A stretch of 64,000 nt of DNA from Shewanella psychromarinicola. Lineage in GTDB: Bacteria > Pseudomonadota > Gammaproteobacteria > Enterobacterales > Shewanellaceae. The stretch spans positions 4,774,001-4,838,000 of the forward strand of contig NZ_CP034073.1 of NCBI RefSeq assembly GCF_003855155.1, in the 5' to 3' direction. The translations under genes were made by a program, and so were the position numbers. Below are positions 27,884-35,852 of the stretch, piece after piece (within the stretch, counting starts at the first letter, position 1; each line of letters begins with the position of its first letter). The notes beneath the pieces are model-generated. The model was not told the DNA's origin. It worked only from the letters and a program-made list of their open reading frames with translations, and searched no databases.

Positions 27884-28387
27884 ATGATAAACAAAAAACA
27901 AAGTCTTACCCTTGTAAGCGCAGTAGCGCTTTCATTATCTCTTAGCGGATGCAGTGTGTTTGATTGGTTGATTTATAAACCAGACGTGCCGCAAGGCAAC
28001 TACATGGAAACACAGCAAGTCGATAAACTTCGTATCGACATGACTAAAGAGCAAACCGAATATATTTTAGGTCGCCCAGTATTGCGCGACAGCTTCTCCG
28101 ATGACACTTGGTATTATGTGTATCATTTCAAAAGTGGTCGAGATGCTAGCATTACCCATAAAGAATTGATTATTCACTTTAATGGCGACAAAGTTTCCAG
28201 TGTTGTCGGTGATTATGACCTCAGTAACGATTTTAATACCCCGCTTGGGCAAAGCTCATTACCCTCGGTCAACCAGCCTGATCTTAAGCCTTTATTACCT
28301 GAAGTTCGCCCAGATGCGAAACCTTTGGTTGAAGAGCAACGTCCGACGTTAAAAAATCAAGCTAAAACCGATAATGAAGCGTTATAA
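27884..28387 (+). CDS. bamE: Outer membrane protein assembly factor BamE
   Basis: Small lipoprotein of the BAM complex that stabilises BamA-BamD. The signal peptide ends at the lipobox LSLSGC (Cys at about 23). The SmpA/OmlA fold is clear: LRIDMTKEQTEYILGRPVLRD, DTWYYVYHF and ELIIHFNGDKVSSV. At 167 residues it is longer than E. coli BamE because of a Pro-rich C-terminal tail (LLPEVRPDAKPLVEEQRP). A strong terminator follows. Confidence 0.95.
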   Translation: MINKKQSLTLVSAVALSLSLSGCSVFDWLIYKPDVPQGNYMETQQVDKLRIDMTKEQTEYILGRPVLRDSFSDDTWYYVYHFKSGRDASITHKELIIHFNGDKVSSVVGDYDLSNDFNTPLGQSSLPSVNQPDLKPLLPEVRPDAKPLVEEQRPTLKNQAKTDNEAL

Positions 28388-28410
28388 GTCAAATGCCACC
28401 ATGTGATTTA

Positions 28411-28459
28411 AGCAAAAAAAAGCAGGACCTCTATTGAGGAGCCTGCTTTTTTTTTGCTA
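28411..28459. terminator. Bidirectional terminator between bamE and rnfH
   Basis: Stem AGCAGG-CCTC / GAGG-CCTGCT with a TATT loop, an A-tract on the left and nine T on the right. It can serve bamE (+) and the convergent rnfH-ratA pair (-). Confidence 0.88.
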
Positions 28460-28549
28460 TATAGCTCATCTCTTAGCCCGAGTTGAGATTGATTAACCTT
28501 AGTTCGGCATAAGGGCGGTTTGATAACCGTTTAGTATCCTAAGCGAAGG

Positions 28550-28885
28550 TTAGTTGACTTTGGCACCGGTAATTTTATTAATACGACCTTCATCTTTGGC
28601 CTTTTCGGCGCGCTTACGACGCACATCTTTAGGATCTGCAATTAACGGGCGATAAATTTCGACACGCTGCCCAGGAACGAGCACTTCATCATGTTTAGCC
28701 TGACGGCTAAATACCCCAAGCTTAACCTCTTCAAGGTTAATATCAGGAAAAAATAGCACCATATCACTTTGCTTAACGGCTTCAATAAATGTGGTTCCTG
28801 GCGACACCATAATCGGAATAATTTTCTGTTGTTTTGGCAATGCATAAATAACATCTACCGAGAATTTTTCTGTTGCATTAATCAC
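28550..28885 (-). CDS. rnfH: RnfH family ubiquitin-like protein
   Basis: A 111-residue protein of the UPF0125/RnfH family with a beta-grasp fold (FSVDVIYALPKQQKIIPI, GTTFIEAVKQSD, LGVFSRQAKHDEVLVPGQRVEIYRPL). A basic C-terminal tail (DPKDVRRKRAEKAKDEGR) follows. In E. coli it is also called RatB and pairs with ratA. Here the two overlap by 8 bp. The precise function is unproven. Confidence 0.92.
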   Translation of the reverse strand: MINATEKFSVDVIYALPKQQKIIPIMVSPGTTFIEAVKQSDMVLFFPDINLEEVKLGVFSRQAKHDEVLVPGQRVEIYRPLIADPKDVRRKRAEKAKDEGRINKITGAKVN

Positions 28886-29312
28886 GATAAATCACCTTTG
28901 CCCTGTCGGTAAATGCCATCACCATCGACGACATTAAATCCTTAAATACCTTACCAAACGCCATATCAACAAGCACACTAGAAAATTCGAAGTCTAAATC
29001 GAATTCAACTTTACAGGCATCTTCAGTCAGCTCGGTAAATGTCCACAAGCCATGCATATACTTAAACGGGCCATTTTCCAATTCAAGTGAAATCGATTTG
29101 GCGCGAACAACTTGATTGCGCGTGGTAAATGTTTTACTGATCCCCGCTTTACTGACATCAACCGAAGCCACCATGGTTTTACCATCAAACTCAAGCACCT
29201 TCCCCCCAACACATCCGGGTAGAAAAGCATGATACGATTCAACATCATTGACTAAATCATACATCTGTAAGGCACTAAATCTAACCAGTACATTCTTGGA
29301 AATCTTGGGCAT
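28878..29312 (-). CDS. ratA: RatA family START-domain protein (coenzyme Q-binding/RatA)
   Basis: A 144-residue START/polyketide cyclase-like protein. Motifs include VRFSALQMYDLVNDVESYHAFLPGC and WTFTELTEDACKVEFDLDFEFSS. RatA has been reported as a 50S-association inhibitor in E. coli, while homologues (COQ10) bind coenzyme Q. The location divergent from smpB is conserved. It overlaps the downstream rnfH by 8 bp. Confidence 0.93.
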   Translation of the reverse strand: MPKISKNVLVRFSALQMYDLVNDVESYHAFLPGCVGGKVLEFDGKTMVASVDVSKAGISKTFTTRNQVVRAKSISLELENGPFKYMHGLWTFTELTEDACKVEFDLDFEFSSVLVDMAFGKVFKDLMSSMVMAFTDRAKVIYRD

Positions 29313-29562
29313 CTGACATCACTATCCTTAATACAATAGCCCGATTTTATCACGTTAAACAAAAAAGGCATCTTTGAGAGTGTTAAATCACGTTGGAAAT
29401 AACACAATCACTAAGAAACTGGGTATAATCGTTGAAAGATCAAAAATCTCCCCCATATCTATTAGTTAATAGATTAACTTAATAGAGTTTATCAAATGGG
29501 CTCACTGCGGGTTGTCCAGCACCATCCTTCAGGTCAATAACGGCAATCAGACGGTAATAACT

Positions 29563-30054
29563 ATGGTAAAAAAGAAATCAGCAAAAAATTCCTCAGCGAG
29601 CATCGCACGTAATAAACGCGCGACCTTTGAATACCGCATCGAAGAAAAGGTCGAAGCGGGATTACAACTTATGGGCTGGGAAGTTAAGTCCATTCGTATG
29701 GGGAAAGTCAACTTATCTGATTGTTATGTATATATTAAAGAGGGTGAAGCCTTTATGCATGGTTGTACTATTCAACCACTTAATACCGCTTCAACCCATG
29801 TAATATGTGATCCCATCAGAACAAAAAAACTGCTATTAAAGCGCAAAGAAATTGACAAACTTGCCGGCCTAATTGAACGTCAAGGCTACACCTTAGTGCC
29901 ATTATCAATGTACTGGCGTAAAGGCGCTTGGGTAAAAGTAGAAATAGGTTTAGGTAAAGGTAAAAAAGATCACGATAAACGTGAAGACACCAAAGAACGC
30001 GAATGGAAAATTGAAAAAGCGCGTGTCATGAAAAAAGACAAAGAGAACGCTTAA
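29563..30054 (+). CDS. smpB: SsrA-binding protein SmpB
   Basis: Delivers tmRNA to stalled ribosomes. With the ATG at 29563 the protein has 163 residues and starts [20 protein letters not shown], the family norm. An open frame extends to 29512 but lacks family similarity there. Core motifs are [25 protein letters not shown] split over the OB fold, and [16 protein letters not shown]. The basic C-terminal tail ([20 protein letters not shown]) enters the ribosomal mRNA channel. ssrA follows 162 bp downstream, the usual pair. Confidence 0.96.
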   Translation: MVKKKSAKNSSASIARNKRATFEYRIEEKVEAGLQLMGWEVKSIRMGKVNLSDCYVYIKEGEAFMHGCTIQPLNTASTHVICDPIRTKKLLLKRKEIDKLAGLIERQGYTLVPLSMYWRKGAWVKVEIGLGKGKKDHDKREDTKEREWKIEKARVMKKDKENA

Positions 30055-30216
30055 TCTCATCAATAGACCTTTGAAGTGAATAACACTGATAAGTCTTTAA
30101 CTAACAGAGCTCTATTACGAAGTTGAGCCTATTACGAACAGATAGTGAACAAACGATTATATTTTGTTAATGGACGCTAGGTATTCATCTAACAACACGC
30201 TATAGTTAACTCAATT

Positions 30217-30572
30217 GGGGGCGATTCTGGATTCGACAGGATTCACGAAACCCAAGGAGCATGTCGAGGGGCGGTTGGCCTCGTAAAAAGCCGCACCGTT
30301 ATAGTTGCAAACGACTCTAACTACTCTCTAGCAGCTTAGGCTAGCTAGCCATCAACCACACGTTTCGCACGTGGACAGTGGATTCTGATGGTCATATTAC
30401 AGTGTGCTAGCGAGGGAACTCCGTCCGGGGGTGAACCGCGAAACAGTACCGGACTCACCAAGTAGCATCCTGTCTTTCGGAGACTGCTTGGTTAAATAAA
30501 AGAGAGACTAAACATGTAGTGCCGAGGATGTAGGCTTTCTGGACGCGGGTTCAAGTCCCGCCGCCTCCACCA
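30217..30572 (+). ncRNA. ssrA: Transfer-messenger RNA (tmRNA)
   Basis: The 5' end GGGGGCGATTCTGGATTCGA and the 3' end ...GTTCAAGTCCCGCCGCCTCCACCA form the tRNA-like acceptor stem (GGGGGCG pairs with CGCCTCC). The tag reading frame starts at GCA 30307 and ends at TAG 30337-30339, encoding ANDSNYSLAA. Interior segments such as GGGGCGGTTGGCCTCGTAAAA match the conserved pseudoknot region. A terminator follows 8 nt after the CCA end. Confidence 0.97.
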
Positions 30573-30580
30573 ATTTATAG

Positions 30581-30613
30581 AAGGGCTTAGCAGCAATGCT
30601 AAGCCCTTTTTGT
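30581..30613 (+). terminator. Rho-independent terminator of ssrA
   Basis: Stem AAGGGCTTAGCA / TGCTAAGCCCTT with a GCAA loop, continuing into five T. Confidence 0.93.
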
Positions 30614-31366
30614 TTGTCTATTTTTGGGTGGCAACATTTTATACTTCGATTAACTGGTCGTAATCATTCAATTTAAAAAATAACATCAACGTCGTGGCGC
30701 TTCGCCCACACCAGACCAAGAGGAAATCAACGGCTATTCCCTCTTGGAACTCCCAGCCGCCCCGCAACATTTTCAAACAGCGAAAAGGTCGCCATGGGGT
30801 CAGATCCAGCTTTTAACCTCATTTGAATCTTGCCTCGGTCTTATTCGAAAATGCTAACGCTTCCGATAGGCCATCCTTGGCCAACGAAAGCTAGCCTGAC
30901 GTCCTGTCAGGCTCACGCTATTTTCTTCAACGTCCTCAAGTTCAGAGTTGAATTTGTCCCTTTTAAAGTCAGTATATCTGACACGTTTATGCCCCATTAC
31001 GCGTTAGCAAGGGAACGAAGCACCGCCAATATAGCCTTATATTATCTAATCCATTGTGACTAAAGTCAGTATCAATCTAAAAGTACTAGTTAGATAATTA
31101 CGCTGTTAGAGTTCTACACTGATATCCATGTGAAAAAAGAGCTAAAAACTGTCATTTAATGCTCGATTATCCTCCTCTATTTCGATAGGCTGTTATGTAA
31201 CCAGTTAAATTTTGAGAAAAAATGAAGCCAGTAGTTCCTGCGAGTGAAAGAGTTTTTAGACTCTATCTATCATATTGTGTAAGTCCAACCCTAGACACGT
31301 TGTTTAACTTACTAAACGCAATAGCTCACTTATTTGCAGGGCGTTATAATTACAGGAATTAGTATT
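30614..31366. other. Gene-poor start of the accessory block downstream of ssrA
   Basis: About 750 bp. It contains degenerate sequence including an ATGGGGTCAGATC stretch near 30794. The same GGGGTCAG motif occurs beside the REP-associated transposase at 41041. The 77-codon frame at 30830-31063 has no ribosome site and no recognisable domain, and I regard it as repeat-derived. GGGCGTTATAA at about 31339-31349 resembles the end of an integron attC site and directly precedes the next gene. Confidence 0.4.
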
Positions 31367-31777
31367 GTGAGAAAATTTATATCCATATTTATTCTGTTTA
31401 TTTTCCCATTAGATATTTTAGCCTCTCCAATTGAGGATCAGGTTATCATAGATCTTGCAATGGCCAATGTAGCATGTGCCGCAGTCCAAAGCGTTAACCC
31501 AGAGGCCGTTAACTCCTCATATGGTAATTTTTTCAATGATTCAGTTCATTTATATCATCAGTTTCATGGTATGAGTAAAGAAAAATCAGAAAAAAATCAA
31601 AAGGCTTTTTACAAAATAATAACCTCAGAAAATGCTGTTAAAGCCCAGTCATTAAATTCAGTTGTTGGTGCAAAAAAATATCTATCACAATATTTAATTA
31701 AAACTGATGCAAACTCATGTAGTGAGTTGAAAAAAATAGCAAACAAAGTTTTAGTTAAATACGATGTCGAGTTATAA
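31367..31777 (+). CDS. Hypothetical secreted protein
   Basis: A 136-residue protein starting at GTG 31367 with AGGA 10 nt upstream. An N-terminal signal peptide (RKFISIFILFIFPLDILAS) leads to a mature region with two cysteines (VACAAV and NSCSEL). I do not recognise the family. The frame could extend to a TTG at 31334, but that region looks like a recombination-site remnant. The gene starts right after GGCGTTATAA and ends just before GTTATAACAAGG, as gene cassettes do. Confidence 0.6.
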   Translation: MRKFISIFILFIFPLDILASPIEDQVIIDLAMANVACAAVQSVNPEAVNSSYGNFFNDSVHLYHQFHGMSKEKSEKNQKAFYKIITSENAVKAQSLNSVVGAKKYLSQYLIKTDANSCSELKKIANKVLVKYDVEL

Positions 31778-31900
31778 CAAGGTCAAGCAACATCGTTCGC
31801 TTCGCTCTCTGGACAGACTTGCGCTTGCACCTTTAGTACATGGCTTCGACATTGTTGCACAAAATTCACAATCACAGGACTGCCGTTGGCGGCGATATAA
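31772..31900. repeat. Possible attC-like element between two orphan ORFs
   Basis: The stretch begins GTTATAACAAGGTCAAGC and ends GGCGGCGATATAAG. It contains an inverted pair GCAACATCG ... CGACATTGTTGC. The length (about 125 nt) and the TTATAAC / GCG-TATAA ends resemble Vibrio/Shewanella chromosomal-integron repeats, but the outer arms pair poorly. There is no integrase in the window. Tentative. Confidence 0.3.
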
Positions 31901-31914
31901 GTGCGAGTAGTTTT

Positions 31915-32487
31915 ATGGAAAAATCAAAACAAAATTTGCTTCTGCTAGAGAAAGCACTCGATCGTATCAAGTTACCACGTTCCGATAATGTAATGGTTTC
32001 TAGCTCGTATTACTCGATATGTATGGAGCATTATCGTTCAATTTTAATCTTGCTTGAATTACGCCTCTACAGTTCAGCAAGTGCACTGTTAAGAAGCCTT
32101 TTCGAAAGTTATGTTAGAGGGTTATGGTTTTACTATTGTTCTAGTGACAGCGATATTACTTTGTTAAAAAAGGACAAATTTGAAAAGGAATTTGGGATGT
32201 TGGTAAAAGAAATTGAAAAGAATACTGTAGCGGGCTTATTAAGTGCCAAGAAAAATAATTGGGGCACTCTAAATGGGTTAACACACTCAGGAGCAGGACA
32301 AGTTTTTCGAAGAGTTTCTGATGATAATATATCTTCTAATTTTGATGCCGGATTTATTGAAGACACTATGAAATTTGCGAATAACTACGGTTTGCTTGCT
32401 GCTGGTCAGCTTGCCTTGATAAGTGGTGATAAGAAAGCTCAGGCAGCAGTCCTTGAAATAAAGAAAGCTTCAGATATAGATAAATAG
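31915..32487 (+). CDS. Hypothetical helical protein
   Basis: A protein of about 190 residues if started at ATG 31915 (MEKSKQNLLLLEKALDRI). An upstream ATG at 31840 would translate the presumed attC-like segment and is less likely. The sequence is mainly helical (YYSICMEHYRSILILLELRL, SSASALLRSLFESYVRGLWF) and has NGLTHSGAGQVFRR near the middle. It resembles DUF5677/DUF6988-type proteins of mobile regions. No function can be assigned. Confidence 0.55.
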   Translation: MEKSKQNLLLLEKALDRIKLPRSDNVMVSSSYYSICMEHYRSILILLELRLYSSASALLRSLFESYVRGLWFYYCSSDSDITLLKKDKFEKEFGMLVKEIEKNTVAGLLSAKKNNWGTLNGLTHSGAGQVFRRVSDDNISSNFDAGFIEDTMKFANNYGLLAAGQLALISGDKKAQAAVLEIKKASDIDK

Positions 32488-32597
32488 TACTTATCAGCTA
32501 ATCAAGAGTGATTCGGTACTGGTGGCGTTTTGGTATTTAAGTACTATGCTGCTTGGTTATTGTGCTTCACTGCTTAAATGAGCGTTACAGTGTGCTC

Positions 32598-32671
32598 GAA
32601 CACCATATATTTACTAATCCCACGACATATCTTTAGACCCTTTACTCTAAGTTATTTTTGTCCAAAAGAGA
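32598..32671. repeat. Diverged direct repeat, left copy
   Basis: This 74-bp segment (GAACACCATATATTTACTAA ... TTTGTCCAAAAGAGAG) matches 41063-41136 at about 64 of 74 positions in the same orientation. The two copies enclose the MFS fragment, cio operon, MocR gene, deoC, EamA gene and REP-associated transposase. Confidence 0.85.
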
Positions 32672-32723
32672 GCTTGGAAGTGACCAAACATTATTATGGT
32701 GGTAAAAATAGGACTCAGTTCGA

Positions 32724-32951
32724 TTTGTTGGACTAATCCCTACTATGGCTTCCGATTTGAATGTATCCATACCATCAGCAGGGTTGCTAGTTAGCCTTTA
32801 TGCCCTTGGTGTAGCCATCGGCGCACCTGTTTTGACCGCGTTAACTGGAAGGTTGAACCGTAAATATGTATTGCTCGCCGTGATGTCTTCATTTGTGGTT
32901 GGCAACTTGTTGTCATGGCTAGCTCCAAGTTATGATACTTTGATTGTGGCC
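32724..32951 (+). pseudogene. MFS transporter fragment
   Basis: The translation from 32724 reads FVGLIPTMASDLNVS, then LVSLYALGVAIGAPVLTALT, then an SSFVVGNLLSWLAPSYDTL segment. This corresponds to roughly residues 20-95 of a drug-resistance MFS permease (AraJ/YdhP type). An in-frame TAG precedes it and similarity stops abruptly after LIVA at 32951. Only a gene fragment is present. The ATG at 32745 belongs to the middle of the ancestral gene. Confidence 0.8.
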
Positions 32952-32994
32952 CCGTATTTTGATCAACTAGTCATTTTATGTTCAGTATTTTCCT

Positions 32995-33049
32995 CCTTTT
33001 GCTTTCGCGTAACTATCTTTGTAGATTAAATTACGCAAAAGCAAAAAGG
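32995..33049. other. Long imperfect hairpin
   Basis: CCTTTTGCTTTCGCGTAA pairs with TTACGCAAAAGCAAAAAGG across an 18-nt loop, with only two imperfections. It lies between the MFS fragment and the end of the cio operon. It may be a terminator for the minus-strand operon or a relic of a mobile-element end. Confidence 0.55.
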
Positions 33050-33144
33050 TTTACTGAATTTAGGTGAAAAGGCTAATTAAATATATACCTTTTAGTGTTT
33101 ACTTCTAATAAAGTTTCTATAATTTTGATTTTGTTATGGATTAC

Positions 33145-33273
33145 TTAAGATTTAAATCCTGCCGCAGTCATCAATAATTTAAATCCCATAGATACTATGC
33201 CTAACGAAAGCACACTTATAACCCAGATACTCAGAAGCCATAGCCATTGCTGGAGTGCTCTATTGAGTTTCAT
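33145..33273 (-). CDS. DUF2474 family small membrane protein of the CIO-type bd oxidase
   Basis: A 42-residue ORF starting at ATG 33273, with a strong GGAGG ribosome site. It begins MKLNRALQQWLWLLSIWVIS and has one membrane helix through VLSLGIVSMGFKLLM. DUF2474 proteins are found directly downstream of cyanide-insensitive bd oxidase genes and are thought to be small subunits analogous to CydX. It starts 22 nt after the cioB stop. It is below usual ORF-size cutoffs and easily missed. Confidence 0.8.
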   Translation of the reverse strand: MKLNRALQQWLWLLSIWVISVLSLGIVSMGFKLLMTAAGFKS

Positions 33274-33294
33274 TTTAACCTCCGTAATGATTAA

Positions 33295-34303
33295 TTAGTG
33301 GTAAGCTTCGCCTTCTTTTACTTTTCCGGCGAAGACGTAATAACTCCAAAATGTATATGCAAGGATCACAGGAAGAATGATCAACGCACCATAAAGCATG
33401 AAACTGAGGCTTTCTTTTGGGGGCTGCAGCTTGCCATATTGAAATGTTAGGAGGAATGATGTTGGGCCATAGGCTGATCCCAAGACCAGCAAAGCCAAGA
33501 AAAAAAATCATTAATGCCATTAAAAAGGGTGATGTTTCTTTTTGCTTTTTGACTGAATCAAATGTTTTCCAGCACAAAACAGCAGTCAGTAAGGGCACTG
33601 GAGCTAATAGGAATAGATTGGGTAGCGTAAACCAACGTTCGGCAATGGATACGCTAGTAAGTGGTGTCCATACGCTCACAACAATTATCGCAACAATAAG
33701 TAAGCTGAGAATGTTAGGCACGAAAGTAAATATGGTCTGTTGCAGCTCACCTTCAGTTTTCGTTAGCAACCAAGTGCTACCAAGTAATGCATATGCTGCC
33801 AACAGACCAAAGCCACAAAATAGTGGGAATGGAGTGAGCCAATCTAACTGCCCACCTGCAAATACACAACCTTCAACAGTAAATCCTTGAACGACAGCAC
33901 CAACGACGACACCTTGGCAATAGGTGGTAATAATTGAGCCTACCATAAAGGCGCGATCCCAGAATTTAAGGTGACTAGGTAGTGCTTTAAAACGAAACTC
34001 AAAGGCAACGCCCCGAAAAATTAGTGCGACTAGCATCAGTGTCAGTGGAATGGTTAACGCTTCAAGAATTATCGAGTAAGCGAGTGGGAAGGCGCCAAAT
34101 AGCGCTGCGCCACCAAGTACTATCCACGTTTCATTACCATCCCAAACGGGGGCAACACTATTAACCATGACATCTTTTTGTGAACTGCTTTGAACAAAAG
34201 GCATCACAATTCCTATGCCTAAATCAAAACCATCCATGAAAATGTACATCAAGGTAGCAAAGATGATGATACCAAACCAAACAACCGAAAGATCCAATTC
34301 CAT
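33295..34303 (-). pseudogene. cioB: Cytochrome bd (CIO-type) oxidase subunit II with a frameshift
   Basis: Subunit II of a quinol oxidase. Residues 1-295 are intact (VVWFGIIIFATLMYIFMDGFDLG, VWDGNETWIVLGGAALFGAF). The frame then slips near 33415-33423, inside a CCCCCAAAA run on the coding strand. In the first frame the protein continues as KRKPQFHALWC. In the second frame the expected ending appears: PKESLSFMLYGALI, VILAYTFWSYYVF, GKVKEGEAYH, ending at 33295. A single extra base explains this. The rest looks functional, so a sequencing error, recent mutation or programmed slippage are all possible. The start has GAGGT upstream. Confidence 0.88.
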
Positions 34304-34331
34304 AACGATTACCTCAAGTCATGCCGTAAAT

Positions 34332-35705
34332 TTAAAGTCGACCAGAAATTGTAGAAATTTCATGGGAGCCAGTGTTGTGAGCATCATCTAGCTGAGGCCC
34401 CTGTTTCATTTGGCGTATCATGTAGAAGTAACCAAATCCAAAGACGAGGCTGTAAACAATGAAGAAACATAGAAGGCTAATACTCATTTGTAAGTCACTA
34501 TGGGCCGATACAGCATCTTTAGTTTTCATCAGTCCGTATACAACCCAAGGCTGACGACCGACTTCGGTGGTAAACCAACCTGCAAGTATGGCAATTAACC
34601 CGGCTGGCCCCATTAAAAGACAGAACTTTAGATACCAACCTGTATTATAAAGGCGCTGTTTTTTACGCAGCCAAAGACTGTAGAAACCTTGTAAAATCAT
34701 GAGTATTCCAAGTGCGACCATAATTCTAAAAGACCAAAATACGACTAGTGAGTTAGGTCTTTCATCCTTTGGAAAGTCTTTCAATGCTGGAATGGGTTCT
34801 ACCAAACTGTGTTTGAGTATCAAGCTGCCAAGGACTGGTATTTCAAGCGCGTAGTCAGTACGTTCTGTTTCCATATTCGGGAATCCAAACAGAATCAATG
34901 GACTTGGGCCACCGTCAGAGTTATCCCAGTGCCCTTCTATCGCTGCAATTTTTGCAGGTTGATGTTCAAGCGTATTAAGGCCATGTATGTCCCCTATATA
35001 GGCTTGGATCGGTGCAACAAGAACTAACATCCACATTGCCATCGAAAACATTTTCTTTACTGGGCCAGTTTTGTTGCCCTTGAGCAGATGCCAGGCTGCG
35101 CAAGCACCGACAAATACAGCAGTGCTGAGAAATGCTGCGACACCCATATGAACTAATCTGTATGGAAATGAAGGGTTAAAAATGACAGCAAACCAATCGG
35201 TTGGGACTACTTGACCATTGATAATCTCGTAACCGGTTGGGGTTTGCATCCAACTGTTAGAGGCGAGGATCCAAAAAGTGGAGAGTATGGTTCCCAGAGC
35301 TACCATACAGGTGGCAAAAAAGTGTAGCTTATCGCCTACTCGCTGCCAGCCAAAGAGCATAACACCAAGAAAACCTGCTTCTAAGAAAAAAGCGGTCAGC
35401 ACTTCATAGGTGAGTAACGGCCCTGTAATACTACCGGCAAAATATGAAAAACCACTCCAATTTGTTCCAAATTGATAGGCCATAACAAGGCCTGAAACAA
35501 CACCCATACCAAAGTTTACAGCAAAAATCTTTGACCAAAAAAGGTAGAGAATTTTGTAGTCAGGATTGCGTGTTTTGAGGCTTAAACCCTCCAAAACGGC
35601 AAGATAGCTAGCCAGTCCAATGGTTATTGTTGGAAAAATAATGTGGAAAGATACTGTAAATGCAAACTGTATCCGTGCTAATAAAAAAGCATCGAACTCG
35701 AACAT
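34332..35705 (-). CDS. cioA: Cytochrome bd (cyanide-insensitive type) oxidase subunit I
   Basis: A 457-residue multi-helix membrane protein and quinol oxidase subunit carrying hemes b and d. It begins MFEFDAFLLARIQFAFTVSF with the axial-ligand His in SFHIIFPT, and has the GxGW-type GFLGVMLFGWQRV helix. The Q-loop is short (GHWDNSDGGPSPLILFGFP), typical of CioA/CIO-type rather than long-loop CydA. AAGG lies 8 nt before the ATG. cioB starts 28 nt downstream. The gene set is a self-contained accessory respiratory operon. Confidence 0.93.
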   Translation of the reverse strand: MFEFDAFLLARIQFAFTVSFHIIFPTITIGLASYLAVLEGLSLKTRNPDYKILYLFWSKIFAVNFGMGVVSGLVMAYQFGTNWSGFSYFAGSITGPLLTYEVLTAFFLEAGFLGVMLFGWQRVGDKLHFFATCMVALGTILSTFWILASNSWMQTPTGYEIINGQVVPTDWFAVIFNPSFPYRLVHMGVAAFLSTAVFVGACAAWHLLKGNKTGPVKKMFSMAMWMLVLVAPIQAYIGDIHGLNTLEHQPAKIAAIEGHWDNSDGGPSPLILFGFPNMETERTDYALEIPVLGSLILKHSLVEPIPALKDFPKDERPNSLVVFWSFRIMVALGILMILQGFYSLWLRKKQRLYNTGWYLKFCLLMGPAGLIAILAGWFTTEVGRQPWVVYGLMKTKDAVSAHSDLQMSISLLCFFIVYSLVFGFGYFYMIRQMKQGPQLDDAHNTGSHEISTISGRL

Positions 35706-35852
35706 AAGCTAGCCTTATTCATTTTAGAAGGTCGTAATATTAATTGATGGACAAGGAGATCAGTAGACACAGAAATTAAGTCTGAATATATAACAGATGG
35801 TTTTTATCGGTGTTATAATCTGGAAGGTGTTAATTGTTATGGTGAATTCGAA

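Noticed and set aside
27702..27884. 60-codon minus-strand ORF upstream of bamE
   Set aside because: It overlaps the bamE ribosome site and promoter region, and its composition gives no protein-like pattern.
29512..29562. N-terminal extension of smpB
   Set aside because: The extra 17 residues have no family similarity, and the ATG at 29563 gives the standard start.
30830..31063. 77-codon plus-strand ORF near ssrA
   Set aside because: No ribosome site or domain; the sequence looks like a degenerate repeat.
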